Below, piece by piece: positions 1-9,751 of a stretch of 64,000 nucleotides of DNA; within the stretch, counting starts at the first letter, position 1; each line of letters opens with the position of its first letter. The stretch is from Duganella sp. CF517 (GTDB taxonomy: Bacteria > Pseudomonadota > Gammaproteobacteria > Burkholderiales > Burkholderiaceae_D). The notes beneath the pieces are model-generated. The model searched no databases, was not told the DNA's origin, and saw only the letters and a list, made by a program, of their open reading frames with translations. The DNA lies in contig NZ_FODC01000004.1 of assembly GCF_900110275.1 (NCBI RefSeq), positions 682,001 to 746,000 of the forward strand, in the 5' to 3' direction. The translations under genes and the position numbers were made by a program.

Positions 1-842
1 TGGACAATATGCGCGCCGGCTTGAACTACAGCCTGCCGACCTCGTCCCCATACGATCCGGCCCTCAGCGGCACCGGCGGCAACCCGCGCCTGAAGCCGTA
101 CATGGCGCGTTCGCTGGACTTGTCGTTCGAAAAATATTTCGGCAACAGGGGCTACGTCAGTGCGGCGTTCTTCTTCAAAAAGCTCGACAACTACGTGATC
201 AACGCGCCGCGCGGCTTCGACTTCGCGCCGTACGTCAGCTCGACCACGCCGTTGCCGGCCACCGGCGAGTTCAAGGGCAGCACCATCGGCTTCCTGACCA
301 CTCCGGTCAACGGCCAGGGCGGCACCATGCGCGGCATCGAGCTGGCGATGAACCTGCCGTTCTCGCTGCTATGGCGGCCGCTGGACGGCTTCGGCGCCAC
401 CGTCAACTACTCGTACACCGACAGTTCGGTGACCTTGCCGACCTCCGGTTTCATCACCGCGAGCAACAAGCCGGTGTTCGCCGACCAGGTGTCGGAGATC
501 GGTCTGCCGGGCCTGTCGAAGAACGTCAGCAGCCTGCGGCTGTACTACGAGAAGAGCGGGTTCCAGATGTCGTACACGATCCGCAACCGCTCCTCGTTCG
601 TCGGCGAGATCAAGGACTACCGCAGCGATTCGCAGTTCACCTTCATCCGCAGCGAAACCATCGCCGACATCCAGGGTTCCTACGAATTCCAGAGCGGCTG
701 GCTGAAGGGCGTGTCGATCTTCGCGCAGGCCAACAACCTGACCAATACGCCGTTCCGCGAATTCACCAAGGACCCCGACATCGTCACGACGTCGCGCAGC
801 TACGGCAAATTCTACGCGGCCGGCGTGAACGTCAAGTTCTAA
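1..842 (+). CDS. TonB-dependent receptor, C-terminal part (5' truncated by window)
   Basis: This is the C-terminal beta-barrel of an outer-membrane TonB-dependent receptor. The reading frame is already open at the first base, so the start and plug domain lie outside the window. Visible features are alternating barrel strands, an NPRLKPY segment and the motif NNLTNTPFREF typical of the last strands. The chain ends on an aromatic residue (VNVKF), the usual BAM recognition signal. It lies 133 bp upstream of a GH97 alpha-glucosidase and a GH87-like lipoprotein on the same strand, which suggests uptake of alpha-gluco-oligosaccharides. The substrate is inferred from these neighbours only. Confidence 0.9.
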   Translation, partial: DNMRAGLNYSLPTSSPYDPALSGTGGNPRLKPYMARSLDLSFEKYFGNRGYVSAAFFFKKLDNYVINAPRGFDFAPYVSSTTPLPATGEFKGSTIGFLTTPVNGQGGTMRGIELAMNLPFSLLWRPLDGFGATVNYSYTDSSVTLPTSGFITASNKPVFADQVSEIGLPGLSKNVSSLRLYYEKSGFQMSYTIRNRSSFVGEIKDYRSDSQFTFIRSETIADIQGSYEFQSGWLKGVSIFAQANNLTNTPFREFTKDPDIVTTSRSYGKFYAAGVNVKF

Positions 843-975
843 GCCCGCGTTCCCGGGTTCCGGGTACTTCGTTGCAGGCGCTCCCGCCTGTTTCCTTCGC
901 CGCCGGTGGCGGCGAGGGTTTTTTGCCGGCGCCACGCCGGCCATACCGTCACTTCACGCATTCAATTCTCTCAAC

Positions 976-3024
976 ATGATCCTGAAAACCATGGCGCTCG
1001 CATGCGTCTTGGCGGGCGCAAGCGCCGCCGTCCACGCCGCTCCGGCCACCTCCCCCTCGGCGCCCGGGCGCGCCTGCGTGCAATCGCCGTCCCGGGCGCT
1101 CGAGTTGTGCACCTTCGTCAAGTCAGGCCGCGCCTGGTACCAGCTGAAGAAGGATGGCGTGCTCGTGCTCAAGGATTCCGAACTCGGCCTGGCCTTCGCC
1201 GGCGAGTCGCGCGCCCGCATCGCCACGCTCGGCGCGGTCGAGCGCAACAGCGTCGACACGCAATGGGAGCAGCCGTGGGGCGAGCAGCGCGTGATCCGCG
1301 ACCACCACAACGAGCTGCGCGTCGCCTACGCGGCCGACGCGGCCGCGCGCGGCTTCGACGTCGTGTTCCGCCTGTTCGACGACGGGCTGGGGCTGCGTTA
1401 CGACTACCGCCACATCGCGCCCGGCGCCGACGTCGCCATCAGCGACGAGTACACCAGTTTCCATTTCGCCGACCGCTACCAGGCCTGGTGGTTCGAGGCG
1501 CACGACAAGGTCAATCTGGAAGGCCTGTACCGCCACGGCGACCTGGCGCGGGTCAAGAGCGCCGAAACGCCGTTCACCGTGCAAGGCCAGCGCAACTACG
1601 TCAGCATCCACCAGGCCGCGCTGGTCGATTTCGCCGTGATGTTCCTCGAGCGGCGCGGGCCGGGACTGTACAAGGCCGGCCTGTATCCTTGGTCCGACGG
1701 CGTCGCCGTCAGGAAGCGCGGCCCGTTCACCACACCGTGGCGCACCGTGCTGGTGGGCGCCACCCCCGGCGCGCTGGCCGACTCGCGCATCGAACTCAAT
1801 TTGAACGAGCCGAGCAAGATCGCCGACACCAGCTGGATCAAGCCGATGAAATACGTCGGCGTGTGGTGGGAAATCCACCTCGGCAAGGGCACCTGGAGCA
1901 CCGGGCCGCAACACGCGGCCAACACCGACAACGTCAAAAAATATATCGACTTCGCCGCGCGCAACGGCTTCGGCGGCGTGCTGGTCGAAGGCTGGAACAA
2001 GGGCTGGGACGGCGACTGGGGCAAGGGTGTCGAGTTCCGCTTCGCCGAGCCGACCGCCGACTTCGATATCGGCGCCATCACCGCGTACGGCGCCGCCAAG
2101 GGCGTCGAGCTGGTCGGGCACCACGAGACCGGTGGCGCGACCGAAAACTATGGCGCCCAGCTCGACGACGCGATGGCGTTCTACCACAAATATGGCGTGC
2201 ATTCGGTCAAGACCGGCTATGTAGGGGCGGCCGGCCGCTATCCGCGCACCGGCGCCGACGGCAAGCCGCAATACGAATGGTACGGTGGCCAGTACATGGT
2301 CAACTTCCACCAGCGCGTCAACGACGCCGCCGCCGCCCAAAAGATCTCGGTGGTCGCGCACGAACCGGTCATGGACACCGGCCTGCGCCGCACCTGGCCG
2401 AATATGCTCAGCCGCGAGGGCGCGCGCGGGCAGGAGTGGAACGCCTGGGGCAAGCCGACCAACCCGCCGGAACATGTGACCATCCTGCCGTTCACGCGCA
2501 TGCTGGCCGGCCCGATGGACTATACGCCCGGCATTTTCGACGTCACGTTCGGTAAGCAGACACTCGAGCAGCGGGTGCAGTCGACGCTGGCCAACCAGCT
2601 GGCGTTGTATGTGGTGTTGTACAGCCCGGTGCAGATGGCGGCCGACCTGCCGGAGAACTACGAGAAATACGCCGACGCCTTCCAGTTCATCAAGGACGTG
2701 CCGGTCGACTGGGAGCGCAGCCGCACCCTGCAAAGCGTGATCGGCGACTACGCCATCGTGGCGCGCCAGCAGCGCGGCGCGCGCGACTGGTATCTGGGCG
2801 CCGTCACCGACGAGAAGGCGCGCGCGGTCACGGTGCCGCTGGACTTCCTCGATCCGGCGCTGCGTTACGAGGCCGTCATCTACCGCGACGCCGACGACGC
2901 CGACTACCGCGGCAATCCGACCGCCTACAAGATCGAGCGCCGCAAGGTCGGCGCCGGCGACAAGCTGGCGTTGCGCCTGGCGCCGGGCGGCGGCACGGCG
3001 GTGCGGTTCCGCGCCTTGGATTAA
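976..3024 (+). CDS. GH97 family alpha-glucosidase (SusB-like)
   Basis: A 682-residue secreted glycoside hydrolase with an N-terminal signal peptide ending near AVHAA. Its length and the blocks WWEIHLGKGTW, GFGGVLVEGWNKGW, HHETGG and VKTGYVG match GH97. The motif VKTGYVG lacks the aspartate found in retaining GH97 alpha-galactosidases. The acidic residues of inverting, SusB-type enzymes appear present: HHE near residue 380, AHEP near 460 and EGARGQE near 480. The expected reaction is release of glucose from alpha-glucans in the periplasm. It follows the TonB receptor and precedes the GH87-like lipoprotein by 80 bp, forming one alpha-glucan operon. The family call is firm; exact linkage specificity is not. 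Confidence 0.9.
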   Translation: MILKTMALACVLAGASAAVHAAPATSPSAPGRACVQSPSRALELCTFVKSGRAWYQLKKDGVLVLKDSELGLAFAGESRARIATLGAVERNSVDTQWEQPWGEQRVIRDHHNELRVAYAADAAARGFDVVFRLFDDGLGLRYDYRHIAPGADVAISDEYTSFHFADRYQAWWFEAHDKVNLEGLYRHGDLARVKSAETPFTVQGQRNYVSIHQAALVDFAVMFLERRGPGLYKAGLYPWSDGVAVRKRGPFTTPWRTVLVGATPGALADSRIELNLNEPSKIADTSWIKPMKYVGVWWEIHLGKGTWSTGPQHAANTDNVKKYIDFAARNGFGGVLVEGWNKGWDGDWGKGVEFRFAEPTADFDIGAITAYGAAKGVELVGHHETGGATENYGAQLDDAMAFYHKYGVHSVKTGYVGAAGRYPRTGADGKPQYEWYGGQYMVNFHQRVNDAAAAQKISVVAHEPVMDTGLRRTWPNMLSREGARGQEWNAWGKPTNPPEHVTILPFTRMLAGPMDYTPGIFDVTFGKQTLEQRVQSTLANQLALYVVLYSPVQMAADLPENYEKYADAFQFIKDVPVDWERSRTLQSVIGDYAIVARQQRGARDWYLGAVTDEKARAVTVPLDFLDPALRYEAVIYRDADDADYRGNPTAYKIERRKVGAGDKLALRLAPGGGTAVRFRALD

Positions 3025-3104
3025 GTGTTAGCCGCCGCCCGCGCAGACGGGCGGCGTTCACGGCCGGGTGACCGGCATTCCACAAAAAAATAAGGAGACT
3101 GGAC

Positions 3105-5228
3105 ATGAAAAAAATATCGCATACCCTGTTGCCGCTGGCGGCGGCGGTGCTGGCCGTGGGCGGCTGCGGCGGCGGGTCCGGCGCCCCGCCCGGCCTGTCC
3201 GACAAGGCGGCGGCGTCGGTGGAAGTGGTGCCGCAAGCGTCCGGCGCCGTGGATAAATCGGCCGCGCAGGCGTACCGCGCGACGGAGGCGTTCGTCTCCG
3301 GCGGCGCGGTGGTGGGCGGCGGCGCTGCCAGCGGCTTTGGCGCCGTCGGCGCGCGCGCCATCTTCACCGTCAACGTGGCCAGCGCCGGCACCTACGCGGT
3401 CAGCCTCAACTACGCCAACGGCAACCACGGAGCCGGCAAGTTGACCTTGTACGTCAACGGCCTGCGGGACGGCCCGGTCAATCTGCCGCCCACCGGCGGC
3501 GCGGCCACGTGGAGCACCAAGGGCGCCAAGGTGGCGCTGCGCGCGGGTCTCAACACGCTGACCTACCGCGCCGACGGCGGCGACGCCAGCGGCGTGGCCC
3601 TGCGCTATGTCGGCGTCGAGAACGGCGCGCCGATGGCCGCCCGGGGCGCCACGCTGGCTTACCAGGAATACGAGGCCGAGGACGGCGCCACCAACGGCGT
3701 GGTGTCCGGACCGAGCCGCGATTACCTGACGGTGGAGGGCCAATCGTCGGGCCGCCGCCTGGTGAGCTTGCAGAGCACCGGCGCCCGCGTCGAATGGACC
3801 GCCACGCAGGCGGCCAACGCGCTGGTGGTGCGCTACAGCATGCCGGACGCTGCGGCCGGTGGCGGCACCGACGCCACCCTGAGCCTGTATGTCGACGGCG
3901 TCAAGGTCAGGACGTTGGCGCTCAGTTCGCGCTACGCCTGGAACTATGGCGCCTTCCCCTACAGCGACGATCCGGCCCAGGGCGGGGCCACCCACTTCTA
4001 CGACGAGAGCCGTTTCACCGGCCTCGCCATCGCCAAGGGCGCCCGGGTGCGCCTGCAAAAAGACGCCGGCGACACGGCCGCCTACTACAAGATCGACTTG
4101 ATCGACCTGGAGCGGATCGACGCCCCGCTGGCGATGCCGGCCGGTTTCGTCGACATCCGCGACTTCGGCGCCAGGGCCGACGACGCCGGCGACGACATGG
4201 CCGCGGTGGTCGGCGCCATCGCGGCCGCGCGCGCGGCGGGCAAGGGGGTGTGGATACCGCCTGGCCGGTTCAACCTGAGCGGACGGCCGGAATTGGACCG
4301 GGTGCAGGTGCGCGGCGCCGGCATGTGGTACAGCGAGTTGCACGGCACCGGCGGCAAGGGCGGCTTCATGGGGCGCGGCAACGACATCACCGTCGCCGAC
4401 CTGCTGTTCACCAGCGACGCGCTGCGCCGCAAGGACGCCGACGACAATCCCGGCCTGGAGGGGGACTTCGGCGCCGGTTCGCTGATCCAGAACGTCTGGG
4501 TCGAGCATATGAAGGTGGGCGCCTGGCTGGGCGCCAACAACGACGGCCTGTACATGGTCAACGGCCGCATGCGCGACACCTGGGCCGACGGCGTCAACTT
4601 TTCTGGCGGCGTGCGCAACTCGCGCGTCAGCCACTTCAGTTTCCGCAACACCGGCGACGACGCCATGGCGATGTGGTCGCAGAACGCGCCCAACGTCGGC
4701 AACAGCTTCAGCTTCAACACCGCCCAGCTGCCGCTGCTGGCCAACGCCTACGCCATCTACGGCGGCGAAAGCAACAAGGTGCTCGACAATGTCGCCGCCG
4801 ACACCGTGGTGTCGGCGGCCGGCATCGCCATCAGCACCCGCTTCAACGCCAAGCCGTTCGCCGGCACCACCGAGGTGCGCCGCAACACGCTCCACCGCAC
4901 CGGCGGCTTCGACCCGAACTGGAACACCACCTTCGGCGGCCTGTGGATCTACGCCGAGGGGCAGCCGATCAGCGCCCCGGTGGTGGTCGACACGCTCGAG
5001 CTCAACGACAGCACCTACGACGGCGTGCTGGTGACGTACAACCAGAGCGTGACGAACCTGTCGCTCAACAACGTCAATATCAACCGCGCCGGCGGCTATG
5101 GTTTGAACTTCGCGGTGACCGGGCAGGGGACGTTTAGCAACGTGGTGGTGACCGACGCCGCGCAGGGCGGCTTGAACAATCCCTACCCGTACACGATCGT
5201 GCGCGGTGCCGGCAACAGCGGCTGGTAA
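3105..5228 (+). CDS. GH87-like alpha-1,3-glucanase/mycodextranase lipoprotein
   Basis: A 707-residue protein with a lipoprotein signal (lipobox AVGGC near residue 20), so probably lipid-anchored. Two carbohydrate-binding-like beta-sandwiches follow, at about 40-165 and 180-335; the second contains the YEAEDG opening typical of CBM6/CBM35-type modules. From about residue 345 (FVDIRDFGARADD) comes a right-handed parallel beta-helix. Within the helix, WADGVNF and TGDDAMA place aspartates where GH87 alpha-1,3-glucanases have their three catalytic aspartates (one in ADG, two in GDD). The start is chosen for a good AGGAG site in front of ATG and for the signal peptide. It lies downstream of GH97. 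GH87 is the best reading; a related beta-helix polysaccharidase cannot be excluded. Confidence 0.75.
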   Translation: MKKISHTLLPLAAAVLAVGGCGGGSGAPPGLSDKAAASVEVVPQASGAVDKSAAQAYRATEAFVSGGAVVGGGAASGFGAVGARAIFTVNVASAGTYAVSLNYANGNHGAGKLTLYVNGLRDGPVNLPPTGGAATWSTKGAKVALRAGLNTLTYRADGGDASGVALRYVGVENGAPMAARGATLAYQEYEAEDGATNGVVSGPSRDYLTVEGQSSGRRLVSLQSTGARVEWTATQAANALVVRYSMPDAAAGGGTDATLSLYVDGVKVRTLALSSRYAWNYGAFPYSDDPAQGGATHFYDESRFTGLAIAKGARVRLQKDAGDTAAYYKIDLIDLERIDAPLAMPAGFVDIRDFGARADDAGDDMAAVVGAIAAARAAGKGVWIPPGRFNLSGRPELDRVQVRGAGMWYSELHGTGGKGGFMGRGNDITVADLLFTSDALRRKDADDNPGLEGDFGAGSLIQNVWVEHMKVGAWLGANNDGLYMVNGRMRDTWADGVNFSGGVRNSRVSHFSFRNTGDDAMAMWSQNAPNVGNSFSFNTAQLPLLANAYAIYGGESNKVLDNVAADTVVSAAGIAISTRFNAKPFAGTTEVRRNTLHRTGGFDPNWNTTFGGLWIYAEGQPISAPVVVDTLELNDSTYDGVLVTYNQSVTNLSLNNVNINRAGGYGLNFAVTGQGTFSNVVVTDAAQGGLNNPYPYTIVRGAGNSGW

Positions 5229-5380
5229 CGGCGCTGCGTCGGAGTGCCCCTGGACTGGGCGGGCGCCCGGTGTGTACCGGCTGATTTCCACAGTGTGACC
5301 CGGGGGGGCTGGCCCGCTCATCCGGCCGGATGGTTCTTCCAACGCGGATATCCGCACTTGTCGCGCTGCGATCACGGTGG

Positions 5381-5445
5381 TTGTCACGTGCGGCCCCCTT
5401 CTGTCGCCGGCAGTCCTATTGTTTGTCCCCCGCTTTTTTTATAGT
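5381..5445 (+). promoter_or_regulatory. Candidate AraC-activated class II promoter (copy A) for the CocE operon
   Basis: The block TGTCGCCGGCAGTCCTATTG at 5402-5421 recurs almost unchanged at 10893 and in diverged form at 44505. A poor -35 (TATTGT, 5417-5422) is followed by exactly 17 bp and a -10 TATAGT (5440-5445). A second, weaker TTGTCAC half-site begins at 5381, about 21 bp upstream of the core, the spacing expected for direct AraC-type half-sites. A recognition block abutting a weak -35 is the arrangement of class II activated promoters. The regulator is inferred to be the AraC-family protein encoded at 9752. Confidence 0.7.
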
Positions 5446-5479
5446 AGTGCGCAAGTACAAACTATTAGAGGAGACGATC

Positions 5480-7219
5480 ATGAGTGACATCCACAAGATT
5501 TTCACGCCGTCCGGGCCGCTGCCGCCGCCGAGGACGGGTCTGCTGACGGCGTTCGAGCCAAGCACCCGGACCCTGAAGGCCGGCTACCAGCTGGCGCCGC
5601 AGTTCCGCGCGCTGCCGGTCGACATCGTCTTCGAGAAGGACGTGGCGGTCACGCTGCGCGATGGCGTGACCATCCATGTCGACCTGTTCCGTCCGGTCGG
5701 CGACGCCAAGGTGCCGGTCTTGCTGGCCTACAGCCCGTACGGCAAGGCCCAGGGCAGCTCGATGAGCGTGATGGGCGTGTTCGGCCTGGTGGGACTGGAC
5801 AACAAGATCGTTTCCGGACTGGAAAAATTCGAAGGCCCGGACCCGGCCTACTGGTGCGCGCACGGCTACGCGATCTGCAACCCCGACCTGCGCGGCTGCA
5901 TCGATTCCGAGGGCGACAGCGTGCTGTGGGACCGCCAGGAAGGGCGCGACGCCCATGACCTGATCGAATGGCTCGGCACCCGCGACTGGAGCAACGGCAA
6001 GGTCGGCATGAGCGGCACCTCCTACCTGACGGTGGCGCAATGGTTCGCCGCCGCCGAGCAACCCCGACACCTGGCGGCGATCAATCCATGGGAAGGCGTC
6101 AGCGACGTCTACCGCGATCTGGTGCTGCGCGGCGGAATGCCCGACACCGGCTTCGCCGCGCTGCTGCAGAACGGTAGCTTCTTCGGCAAGAACAAGAAGG
6201 AGGACATCCTGGCCGAGGCCGAGCGCTATCCGTTGATGAACGACCTGTGGCGCGACAAGATCCCCGATTTCGACCGCATTAACGTGCCGGCCTACGTGGT
6301 GGCCAGCTACTCGAACACGCTGCACACGGCCGGCACCTTCCGCGCCTGGCGGCGCATGGCCTCGCAGAACAAATGGCTGCGCATCCACAACGGCCAGGAG
6401 TGGCCGGACTATTACGACGAAGCCAACGTGGAAGACCAGCGCCGCTTCTTCGACCGCTACCTGAAGGACCAGAAAAACGGCTGGGAAGACACGCCGACGG
6501 TGCGCTACGCGCTGCACGACTTCCAGGGCGGCGACCGCGTCAACCTGCCGGCGACGTCGTTCCCGCCGGCCGATGTCAGCGCCACCAAGTACTACCTCGA
6601 CGCCGGGCGCCGGACGCTGGGCACCAGCGCCCCGGCCGACAAGGCCAATGCCGCCTACAACGTCGACCTCAATCCGAACGCAGTGTCGTTCATCGTCCGC
6701 TTCGACCAAGAGACCGTGATGGCCGGCTATCCGAAAGCGCACCTGTGGGTGGAGGCGCAGGGCAACGACGACATGGACCTGTTCGTGCTGCTGCAGAAGC
6801 TCGACGCCCACGGCACGCCGCTGCAACAGTTCACGGTGCCCAACCATAACGCCCGCATCCACGACCTCACCGACCACGGCGCGACCATCCTGCGCTACAA
6901 GGGTTCCGACGGCCGCCTGCGCGTGTCGGCGCGCCACCTCGACGGGCAGCTGTCGACCTCGGACGTGCCCGCGCACAGCTTCGAGCGCGTCGAAAAGCTC
7001 TGGCCCGGCCAGATCGTCGACATCGAAATCGATTTGCTACCGATCGGCCTGGTGTTCTACCCGGGCGAACAGCTGCGCTTCGTGATCAGCTCGCGCAACC
7101 TGACGGGAACGCTGATGCCCGGCATCCGCGAATACGCCGGCGCCAACAGCGGCCAACACGTGATCCACACCGGTGGCGAACACGCCTCGTATCTGCAGCT
7201 GCCCATCAAGGCGGCTTGA
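5480..7219 (+). CDS. CocE/NonD family serine hydrolase
   Basis: A 579-residue hydrolase of the X-Pro dipeptidyl-peptidase/CocE type: an alpha/beta-hydrolase core followed by a C-terminal jelly-roll domain. The nucleophile serine is in GMSGTSYLTVAQW near residue 180. The N-terminal strands (TLRDGVTIHVDLFRP) and the late jelly-roll segment (GYPKAHLWVEAQGNDDMDLFV) are characteristic. The ATG at 5480 is preceded by AGAGGAGA; an in-frame start 150 bp upstream would put the promoter inside the gene, so it was rejected. There is no signal peptide, so it is probably cytoplasmic. Known members hydrolyse esters or amides such as cocaine and alpha-amino-acid esters. It is followed by a second CocE gene, and its promoter links it to the MFS importer and the DUF1302 operon. 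Confidence 0.88.
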   Translation: MSDIHKIFTPSGPLPPPRTGLLTAFEPSTRTLKAGYQLAPQFRALPVDIVFEKDVAVTLRDGVTIHVDLFRPVGDAKVPVLLAYSPYGKAQGSSMSVMGVFGLVGLDNKIVSGLEKFEGPDPAYWCAHGYAICNPDLRGCIDSEGDSVLWDRQEGRDAHDLIEWLGTRDWSNGKVGMSGTSYLTVAQWFAAAEQPRHLAAINPWEGVSDVYRDLVLRGGMPDTGFAALLQNGSFFGKNKKEDILAEAERYPLMNDLWRDKIPDFDRINVPAYVVASYSNTLHTAGTFRAWRRMASQNKWLRIHNGQEWPDYYDEANVEDQRRFFDRYLKDQKNGWEDTPTVRYALHDFQGGDRVNLPATSFPPADVSATKYYLDAGRRTLGTSAPADKANAAYNVDLNPNAVSFIVRFDQETVMAGYPKAHLWVEAQGNDDMDLFVLLQKLDAHGTPLQQFTVPNHNARIHDLTDHGATILRYKGSDGRLRVSARHLDGQLSTSDVPAHSFERVEKLWPGQIVDIEIDLLPIGLVFYPGEQLRFVISSRNLTGTLMPGIREYAGANSGQHVIHTGGEHASYLQLPIKAA

Positions 7220-7263
7220 GCGGCCGGGCAGGGCGCGACGTTAATCAATTTGAAGGATTTTTC

Positions 7264-9531
7264 ATGCAAACATCTACTGTCTCCGGGCAGGGCGGGCTGC
7301 TGACCGGCGTCTTCGCCGGGCCGACCCGCGGCCTGAAGTATCAAACCCCGACCGTGTCGGGCTTTACCAACGAGGATGGCGAATTCCAGTACCGGGCCGG
7401 CGAGGCCATCAGCTTCATGGTCGGCGGCCTGGTGCTGGGCGCGGTCGAGGCCGCGCCGCGCCTGAACCTGGCGAACCTGATCAACCGCGTCTCGGGCCGG
7501 ATCGACAAGCTGCACGACCCGTTCATCACCAACATGGCGCGCCTGGTGCATGCGCTGGACCAGGACGGCGTGCTCGAGACCGGCGTGACCATCGCTGCCA
7601 TCGTGCATGAGCTGATCGGCCCGATGACGCTCAACTTCGAGCAGCCGGTGGTGGCGGTGCCCGGCGGCCCCGCCGACTTCGCCAGCGACCCCAAGGTCAA
7701 GGCCATCCTCGAGACGCTCAACGCCACGGCCGGCGTGTTCACCGCCAAGTCGCCACGCACCCTGTCCGATCCCGCCGCCACGCGCAACGAACTGCGCCGC
7801 AACATCCGCGGCATCATCAAGATGACCGATGTGCGCATCCCGGTGCGCGACGGCTCCTACGTGTGCGCCGACGTGTTCCGCCCGGCCGCGCCGGGCCGGT
7901 ATCCGATCGTCATGAACAAAGGCTTTTACGGCAAGAGCTTCTACCACGACTGCATCGCCTCCGAGGAAGACGCGCTGCGCAAGGAGCAGATGGAGGACCG
8001 TTTCTTCTCCGGCAATCCGGACGGCATCCAGTATGAAAACCACGAGAGCGTCGACGCCTCGGTGTGGGTGCCGGAAGGCTATGTGTGCATCCGCGTGGAG
8101 TCGCGCGGCGTTTGCAACAGCCCCGGCCTGCAAGCGCCGTTGAGCGTGCAGGAAGCCGAGGATTACCACGACGCCATCGAATGGGCCGGGGTGCAGTCCT
8201 GGTCCAACGGCAATGTCGGCTTGTGGGGCATGTCGTATCTGGCCATGACGCAGCACAACGTGGCCAGTCTGCAGCCGTCGCATCTGAAGGCCATGATCGC
8301 CCAAGGCACCGACGCCGACATCTACAACGAAGCGTTGTACGGTGGCGGCATCTTCGGCGCCGGCTTCTGGAACTGGTGGTGGAAGATCTGGTCCGGCAAC
8401 AACCATTGCGGCGTCCGCAACCAGACGGACTGGATGGCGCGGGTGCTCGACACTCCGTTCAACGATCCCATGGCCTACGGCCCGCGCGGCTCGATCTTCA
8501 TGAAGCCGGACCTGGACAAGGCCACCGCGCCGGTGTGGATCGTCGGCCCCCAGTGCGGCGCCATCATCCACCAGCTGGGCAGCAGCGAAACCTATATCCG
8601 TTCGACGGCCTCGAAGGCGCGCAAGTTCGATTTCACCGACGCCTGGTTCCCCGGCAGCTACACGCCCAAGACCACCGCCGAGCACATGCGCTATTTCGAT
8701 TACTGGCTCAAAGGCGTCGACAATGGCGTGATGGACGAGCCGCCGGTGCGGGTGCAGGTACGCGGCGGCAACGGTTCGCACGTGGTGCTGCACGAGCAAG
8801 AGTGGCCGATCGCCCGCACCGAGTACCGCCGCTGGTATCTGGACGCGCGGCCGTCGGCCTGGCAAAACGACGGCCGCCGCCACGACATCATGCGCATCGC
8901 CGACACGGCGCCGACCGAGATCGGCGTGGCCCAGTACGAGGCCCACTTCGACCTTGGCACGCCCTCGCTGGCGCCGACGGGGCCGATCGGCGGCGCGCCG
9001 CGCTGGTCGACCGGCGTCTCGTTCGTCAGCGAACCGATGACCGAGGACTTGACGCTGGCCGGCTACATGAAGGTCGGGTTATGGGTCGAGTCGAGCAGCC
9101 GGGATATGGACGTGTTCGTCTCGCTGCGCGTGCTCGACGAGAACGACCGCGAAATCCGCTACGAGTCGCTGGTGCTGCCGGTCGACCTGAACCATATCCA
9201 CCCGGTCGGCCATGGCTTGCTCAAGGTATCGCGCCGCAAGCTCGACGCCGAGCGCTCGACCGACTACTGGCCGGTGCACACGCATCTGGAACAGGACAGC
9301 GCGCCGCTCGAGGGCGGTTTGATCGTGCCGATCGAGGTGGGCCTGAATCCGAGCACGGCGCTGATCAGGAAGGGGTACCGCCTGCGGGTCGATGTGCAGC
9401 CGTACTCGCCGGCCGGAGTGCCGGTGCGCGCCTATGACCAGAGTTACCATGCCGGCGCGGTCAACCGCCTGTACACGGGTCCGGACCACGTCAGCTACCT
9501 GCAGTTGCCCATCATTCCAGGCAAGGATTGA
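7264..9531 (+). CDS. CocE/NonD family serine hydrolase with extra N-terminal domain
   Basis: A 755-residue paralogue of the preceding hydrolase. The ATG at 7264 has GAAGGA just upstream; an in-frame TTG overlapping the previous gene was rejected. Residues 1 to about 190 are an extra module opening GLLTGVFAGPTRGLKY and continuing TNEDGEFQYRAGEAISFMVGGLVLG. This resembles an adhesin- or lipoprotein-type beta domain normally found in secreted proteins, yet no signal peptide is visible. The hydrolase domain follows: TDVRIPVRDGSYVCADVFRP, nucleophile serine in WGMSYLAMTQ, and a C-terminal jelly roll ending HVSYLQLPI as in the first gene. It is 44 bp downstream of its paralogue, so co-transcription is likely. 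Substrate unknown; ester cleavage is expected. Confidence 0.85.
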   Translation: MQTSTVSGQGGLLTGVFAGPTRGLKYQTPTVSGFTNEDGEFQYRAGEAISFMVGGLVLGAVEAAPRLNLANLINRVSGRIDKLHDPFITNMARLVHALDQDGVLETGVTIAAIVHELIGPMTLNFEQPVVAVPGGPADFASDPKVKAILETLNATAGVFTAKSPRTLSDPAATRNELRRNIRGIIKMTDVRIPVRDGSYVCADVFRPAAPGRYPIVMNKGFYGKSFYHDCIASEEDALRKEQMEDRFFSGNPDGIQYENHESVDASVWVPEGYVCIRVESRGVCNSPGLQAPLSVQEAEDYHDAIEWAGVQSWSNGNVGLWGMSYLAMTQHNVASLQPSHLKAMIAQGTDADIYNEALYGGGIFGAGFWNWWWKIWSGNNHCGVRNQTDWMARVLDTPFNDPMAYGPRGSIFMKPDLDKATAPVWIVGPQCGAIIHQLGSSETYIRSTASKARKFDFTDAWFPGSYTPKTTAEHMRYFDYWLKGVDNGVMDEPPVRVQVRGGNGSHVVLHEQEWPIARTEYRRWYLDARPSAWQNDGRRHDIMRIADTAPTEIGVAQYEAHFDLGTPSLAPTGPIGGAPRWSTGVSFVSEPMTEDLTLAGYMKVGLWVESSSRDMDVFVSLRVLDENDREIRYESLVLPVDLNHIHPVGHGLLKVSRRKLDAERSTDYWPVHTHLEQDSAPLEGGLIVPIEVGLNPSTALIRKGYRLRVDVQPYSPAGVPVRAYDQSYHAGAVNRLYTGPDHVSYLQLPIIPGKD

Positions 9532-9751
9532 TGGCGTGGCGTGGCGGCGCGGATCGGCGGAAACAATGCATAACTGATACGTGATCGTGTTTTCGCCACA
9601 ACAGTAGTGTCCTGAAAGGCATATTGCGCTAAACTTGATACGCTAGGGAACGCCACGCAGAGGGCGCCCATGGCACAGTACGCGGGCTTGGCGCCGGTTA
9701 CCCACCGGCCTCCGGTCCGCGGCGTCGCAAGCATATCAGGAGACACGCACC

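Noticed and set aside
3021..5387. Long minus-strand frame opposite the GH87-like gene
   Set aside because: No motif; the plus strand encodes a lipobox, CBM-like domains and a beta-helix.
5405..5425. Possible sigma-54 promoter in the conserved block (GGCAG-N5-TTG)
   Set aside because: Copies A and B approach the -24/-12 pattern, but copy C lacks both dinucleotides, and all three keep a 17-bp spaced -35/-10 pair instead.
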